A stretch of 8,944 bases of DNA from Candidatus Rokuibacteriota bacterium (GTDB lineage Bacteria > Methylomirabilota > Methylomirabilia > Rokubacteriales > CSP1-6). The DNA lies in assembly GCA_016201645.1 (NCBI GenBank), contig JACQCL010000111.1, positions 1-8,944 of the forward strand, given 5' to 3'. Both the position numbers and the translations under genes were made by a program. The notes beneath the pieces were generated by a model that was not told the origin of the DNA, did not search any database, and saw nothing but the letters and a program-made list of their open reading frames with translations. Every line of letters starts with the position of its first letter. The first letter of the stretch is position 1. Below are positions 6,125 to 8,944 of the stretch, in pieces.

Positions 6125-7698
6125 CGACGACCAGTCTGGACCATGAGGTAGCTCAGGACGGTGCGCACGCCGACGCCGGTGCCGCCCTTCGGGCCGAGCG
6201 GCAGGTCTTTCTCGCTGAAGGCCATGAGGTAGCTCAGGACGGTGCGCACGCCGACGCCGGTGCCGCCCTTCGGGCCGAGCGGCAGGTCTTTCTCGCTGAA
6301 GGCCGTCCCAGCGATGTCGAGGTGCACCCACGGCGTCGCGCCCGCGAACTCCTTGAGAAAGAGCCCCGCAGTGATGGCCCCCCCGCCGCGCGGCCCGACG
6401 TTGTTCAGGTCGGCGACGTCGCTCTTGAGCAACTCCCTGTACTCGTCCACGAGCGGCAGCGGCCACATCCGCTCGCCCGCGGCCCCGGCGGCGACGAGCA
6501 CGCGGTCGGCCAGCAGCTTGTCGTTCCACATCACGCCGGAGCAGCCGTTGCCGAGCGCGACCACAATCGCGCTCGTCAGCGTGGCCAGGTCAATGATCTC
6601 CTGCGGCCTGACCTCCTTGACGGCGTAGGCCAGCGCGTCCGCGAGCGTGAGGCGCCCTTCGGCGTCGGTGTTGCCGATCTCGATCGTCGTCCCGTTCATC
6701 GCGCGCACGATGTCCCCGGGACGCTGGGCGCTCCCCGAAGGCATGTTCTCGGTGGCCGCGATGATGCCGTGGACCTCCTGAGGCGGACCGAGGGTGAGCA
6801 ACGCCTGCATGATCGCGAGGACCGCCGCCGCCCCCGACATGTCGTCCTTCATCCTGAGCATACCGTCGGCGGGCTTGAGGTCGAGCCCGCCCGAGTCGAA
6901 GGTAATCCCCTTGCCGACGATCGCGATCCTCCGGCGCGCCCGTCCCGGCGGCCGGTACGTGAGGTGGATGAACTTCGGCGGCTCTAGGCTCCCCTGAGCC
7001 ACCCCGAGGTAGGCGCCCATCCCAAGCTTCTGGCACTCGGCCCGATCGTAGATCTTGAGCTCGAGCCTCCCGTCCTTCGCAATCTGCGTGGCGGCTCGGG
7101 CGAGATAGGCGGGAGTCACCTGGTTGGCGGGCTCGTTGACGAGGTCCCGCGCGAAGCACGTGGCCGCCGCGAAGATCTCCCCGAGCCTGAGGCCGGCCCT
7201 CACGTGGACATCCAAGCGGCGCTCCCGATCCACGACCCGCAGCTCTTCGATCGCCTTCTTGTTCTTTTCCCGCTTGTAGCGGTCGAAGGTGTAGCTCCCG
7301 AGGAGCGCGCCCTCGGCCAGCGCTTGGGCTCGAAGCTTGGGAGAAAGACCCTCGCCCAGGAGGGCGGTCGAGACGATCCTCGCCCCGAGGTCACGGGATC
7401 GTCTGAGCGCGAGGGCAGCAGCTCGGCGAACCCGCTCAGAGTCCAGCTCCTTCCGTTTCCCCAGCCCGACGACGAGGACGCGCTTGGCGGGAAGACGGCC
7501 GGCTGTGTGAACGTAGGCGAGCTGCTCGGGCTTGCCCTCGAACTTTTCCGACCGCAGCACCTCGGAGAGCAGCCCTTTGAGGGCCCGGTCCAAGGCGGCC
7601 ACTGCAGGCGACAGCCGCATCTCCTCGGCATAGCCTCCCACAACCAGCACATCCCCCTCGGCCTCAATCACGGAGCGGGCTTGGAACGTGAGCTTCAT
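6121..7698 (-). CDS. pepA: Leucyl aminopeptidase, M17 family (PepA-like), with duplicated C-terminal tail
   Basis: A 525-residue cytoplasmic aminopeptidase that removes N-terminal residues from peptides, normally as a hexamer with two metals per active site. The M17 ligands are all present: K263 and D268 in KGITFDSGG, K275 in LDLKP, D286 in KDDMSG, and D345, E347 and R349 in NTDAEGRL. Each is offset by exactly 7 from E. coli PepA numbering (K270, D275, K282, D293, D352, E354, R356). An N-terminal M17_N domain occupies about 1-160. Odd: the block beginning AFSEKDLPLG and ending VRTVLSYLM (27 residues, 466-492) is repeated exactly at 493-519, from a perfect 81-bp DNA duplication, so the protein ends with a second copy of its usual C-terminus. 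The start ATG at 7698 overlaps the NUDIX stop (ATGA) and has GAAGGAGG nine bases upstream. Confidence 0.97.
   Translation of the reverse strand: MKLTFQARSVIEAEGDVLVVGGYAEEMRLSPAVAALDRALKGLLSEVLRSEKFEGKPEQLAYVHTAGRLPAKRVLVVGLGKRKELDSERVRRAAALALRRSRDLGARIVSTALLGEGLSPKLRAQALAEGALLGSYTFDRYKREKNKKAIEELRVVDRERRLDVHVRAGLRLGEIFAAATCFARDLVNEPANQVTPAYLARAATQIAKDGRLELKIYDRAECQKLGMGAYLGVAQGSLEPPKFIHLTYRPPGRARRRIAIVGKGITFDSGGLDLKPADGMLRMKDDMSGAAAVLAIMQALLTLGPPQEVHGIIAATENMPSGSAQRPGDIVRAMNGTTIEIGNTDAEGRLTLADALAYAVKEVRPQEIIDLATLTSAIVVALGNGCSGVMWNDKLLADRVLVAAGAAGERMWPLPLVDEYRELLKSDVADLNNVGPRGGGAITAGLFLKEFAGATPWVHLDIAGTAFSEKDLPLGPKGGTGVGVRTVLSYLMAFSEKDLPLGPKGGTGVGVRTVLSYLMVQTGRR
6141..6304. repeat. Perfect 81-bp tandem duplication in the aminopeptidase gene
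   Basis: Bases 6141-6221 and 6222-6302 are identical, and the match runs two bases further (6303-6304), giving an 83-bp match at an offset of 81. Because 81 is 27 codons, the aminopeptidase frame is kept and 27 residues are repeated; the PHP gene start, 17 bases away, is untouched. The perfect identity implies either a very recent duplication or an assembly artefact. Confidence 0.97.
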
Positions 7699-8144
7699 CC
7701 CAATAGGCCTCCTTCGCTGAGCCTCACGGCCCGGGCCACCATCGCCGCGAGTCCCTCCGTCGTTTCGTAGCGTTCAAGCTCGCCGATCGGCACCCAGCGG
7801 CAGTCGGCCGCGTCGCTGCCGGGACGGAGATCGCCGGATTCGGGGGTGGCGACATAGTCGATGAGGACGTAATGATAGCGGACCCGCCCGTCGGGGTCGG
7901 AGATAATGCGGTCCACAACGCCCGCCACGCCCCGGAGCCGAACCCTGAGGCCGCACTCCTCCGCCACCTCGCGGACCGCGGCCCGTTCCGTCGTCTCGCC
8001 GAGGTTGACCAGCCCCCCGGGAATGCTCCATTTCCCCTCGGCGGGCGGGCGATCGCGCCGGATCAGCAGGACACAGCCGTCCTTCAGCACGACCGCGCCC
8101 ACGCCAACCCTCGGGGCCTCCGGATACTCGCGCAGGTCAGCCAT
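7695..8144 (-). CDS. NUDIX hydrolase (ADP-ribose pyrophosphatase-like)
   Basis: A 149-residue cytoplasmic hydrolase of nucleoside diphosphates linked to another moiety. The Nudix box is perfect: G44, E50, R58, E59, E62, E63, G65 and L66 fit GX5EX7REUXEEXGU. Upstream, RRDRPPAEGKWSIPGG is the usual entry; downstream, RVRYHYVLIDYVA (88-100) resembles ADP-ribose or small nucleotide-sugar pyrophosphatase relatives. Substrate choice cannot be read from the box alone; ADP-ribose, NADH-like or oxidised nucleotides remain open. The start ATG at 8144 has only a weak ribosome binding site (GGCGG three bases away), but a strong promoter lies just upstream. Its TGA overlaps the aminopeptidase ATG by four bases (ATGA), so the two are translationally coupled. 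It leads the NUDIX-aminopeptidase-PHP operon. Confidence 0.95.
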   Translation of the reverse strand: MADLREYPEAPRVGVGAVVLKDGCVLLIRRDRPPAEGKWSIPGGLVNLGETTERAAVREVAEECGLRVRLRGVAGVVDRIISDPDGRVRYHYVLIDYVATPESGDLRPGSDAADCRWVPIGELERYETTEGLAAMVARAVRLSEGGLLG

Positions 8145-8168
8145 GAACCGCCAGAAAACAAGGCAATC

Positions 8169-8196
8169 AGTATAGACGACCGAGGGGAAAAGTCAA
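8169..8196 (-). promoter_or_regulatory. Sigma-70-type promoter of the NUDIX-aminopeptidase-PHP operon
   Basis: On the minus strand, TTGACT (8196-8191; five of six match) is followed after 16 bases by TATACT (8174-8169; five of six match). A start near 8162 leaves a leader of only about 18 bases before the ATG at 8144. The run GTTGACTTTTCC here is nearly the same as GTTGACTTTCC at the promoter near 2590. It sits in the 62-base gap behind the substrate-binding protein gene. Confidence 0.65.
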
Positions 8197-8206
8197 CGCG
8201 CCGCTC

Positions 8207-8944
8207 TCACTGGATCACGTGGTCAGCGCGGAGGAGGACGGACTGGGGGATCGTGAGGCGGAGAGCCTTGGCGGTCTTGAGATTCAGGACCAGCTCGAAC
8301 TTCGTCGGTTGCTGCATGGGGAGGTCGGCGGGCTTGGCGCCTTTGAGGATCCTGTCCACGTAGGTAGCAGCCCGGCGCCAAAGATCAGCCAAGCTCGCCG
8401 CATAGCCGATGAGACCCCCGGCCTCCACATACTCACGGAAACCGAGCATTGCCGGCAGCCGGCTCTTTATCGCGAAGTCTGCGAGGCGGGTTCGGTTAAG
8501 AAAGAACATCGGGTCTGTCACGACGAGGAGCGCGCCGGCACGCTCTCGGGCCATGGCGGAGAAGGCGCTCTCGAACTCGTCGGGACCTCGCGCCTCCAGG
8601 ATTTGAAGCTGCAGCCTCAACGACCGGGCCGCGACCTCAGCCTCCCTCAAAGAAGGTCCGGCAGCTCGATTATTGGGATTCCAGAGGACGGCTACCCGGG
8701 AGACCTTGGGGACGGCCTCCTTGAGCAACTCGAGCTGTTTGCCGACTATCTCGGGGCCCGCATTGGTGGTCAGGCCGGTGATATTTCCCCTCGGCCGCGC
8801 AAGGCTGGCGACGAGCCCGCTCTCAACAGGATTCCAAGCTGCAGCAGTGACGATGGGGATCGTCTTCGTCGCGTCCTTAGCGACGTCAACCTTGAGATGG
8901 ACGAGGTCGGCCGCGAGGTCCGGGAGGCGTTCAAATCTGCCCTC
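8207..8944 (-). CDS. ABC transporter substrate-binding protein (DUF534/ABC_sub_bind family), 5' end cut by window edge
   Basis: The C-terminal 245 residues of a periplasmic substrate-binding protein of the ABC_sub_bind (PF04392, TrpX-like) family; the signal peptide and N-terminus lie beyond the right edge. Seen in order: EGRFERLPDLAADLVHLKVDV (1-21), KTIPIV (27-32), SGLVASLARPRGNITGL (42-58), ELLKEAVPKVSRVAVLWNPNN (72-92), RRAATYVDRILKGAKPADLP near 200, and the closing QPTKFELVLNLKTAKALRLT with LLRADHVIQ. A TTG at 8728 is only an internal codon: the open frame continues unbroken to 8944. Odd: family members normally read LKVDV, then about 11 residues including a TPA element, then AKxATKTIPIV; here V21 is joined directly to A22, an in-frame deletion. 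PRGNITG replaces the usual PGGN. Relatives bind diverse small molecules; the ligand here is unknown and no permease is in view. Confidence 0.95.
   Translation of the reverse strand, partial: EGRFERLPDLAADLVHLKVDVAKDATKTIPIVTAAAWNPVESGLVASLARPRGNITGLTTNAGPEIVGKQLELLKEAVPKVSRVAVLWNPNNRAAGPSLREAEVAARSLRLQLQILEARGPDEFESAFSAMARERAGALLVVTDPMFFLNRTRLADFAIKSRLPAMLGFREYVEAGGLIGYAASLADLWRRAATYVDRILKGAKPADLPMQQPTKFELVLNLKTAKALRLTIPQSVLLRADHVIQ

Noticed and set aside
6125..6529. N-terminal extension of the PHP frame containing a repeated Arg-rich block
   Set aside because: It is the aminopeptidase gene read in another frame; the repeat is just the 81-bp duplication. The PHP domain begins right after the GTG at 6124.
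8207..8728. Substrate-binding protein starting at the TTG at 8728
   Set aside because: The frame continues upstream to the window edge with clear family sequence (residues 1-72 of the fragment), so this TTG is an internal Leu codon.

Overview
This is an 8.9 kb piece of a GC-rich bacterial genome, densely packed with genes. It holds twelve genes: nine on the minus strand and three on the plus strand. GTG starts are frequent, spacers are short, and several neighbouring genes share stop/start overlaps. The gene mix (a DUF534-type ABC substrate-binding protein, a BFN/DUF151 protein, and a single-ring AAA ATPase with a bacterial-proteasome C-terminus) suggests an uncultured soil or subsurface lineage such as Rokubacteria/NC10 (Methylomirabilota). 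That placement is inference from style and content, not a marker gene.

Layout. (a) 1-526, minus: the N-terminal 175 residues of an ABC-2-type (GldA-like) transporter ATPase, cut by the left edge, with its own extended -10 promoter. (b) 592-2521, minus: a three-gene operon with a good -35/-10 promoter. Its genes are an exported BFN-domain protein, a AAA ATPase ending in Gly-Gln-Tyr-Leu, and a YbgC/FadM-type acyl-CoA thioesterase. (c) 2594-3772, minus: an MFS transporter. (d) 3835-5283, plus: a 41-residue zinc-ribbon microprotein, a double-hotdog thioesterase-like protein, and a small four-helix membrane protein resembling part of heme-copper oxidase subunit I. The promoters of (c) and (d) are divergent and overlap. 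(e) 5276-8144, minus: a tightly coupled NUDIX hydrolase, M17 leucyl aminopeptidase and PHP phosphoesterase operon. It is joined by ATGA and GTGA overlaps and has its own promoter. (f) 8207-8944, minus: the C-terminal 245 residues of a DUF534-family ABC substrate-binding protein, cut by the right edge.

The most notable signal is the AAA ATPase at 1017-1964. It has no OB-fold ring but ends in GQYL, the motif by which the actinobacterial Mpa/ARC and Bpa/PafE activators dock on the 20S proteasome. It is therefore a candidate minimal proteasome activator or unfoldase. Second is a perfect 81-bp tandem duplication that repeats the last 27-residue block of the aminopeptidase; it could be real or an assembly artefact. 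The substrate-binding protein also appears to lack about 11 residues of a loop that its family normally has.

No rRNA, tRNA, CRISPR array, transposase or convincing rho-independent terminator is visible. No gap between genes exceeds about 75 bases, and the longer ones carry the promoters listed.
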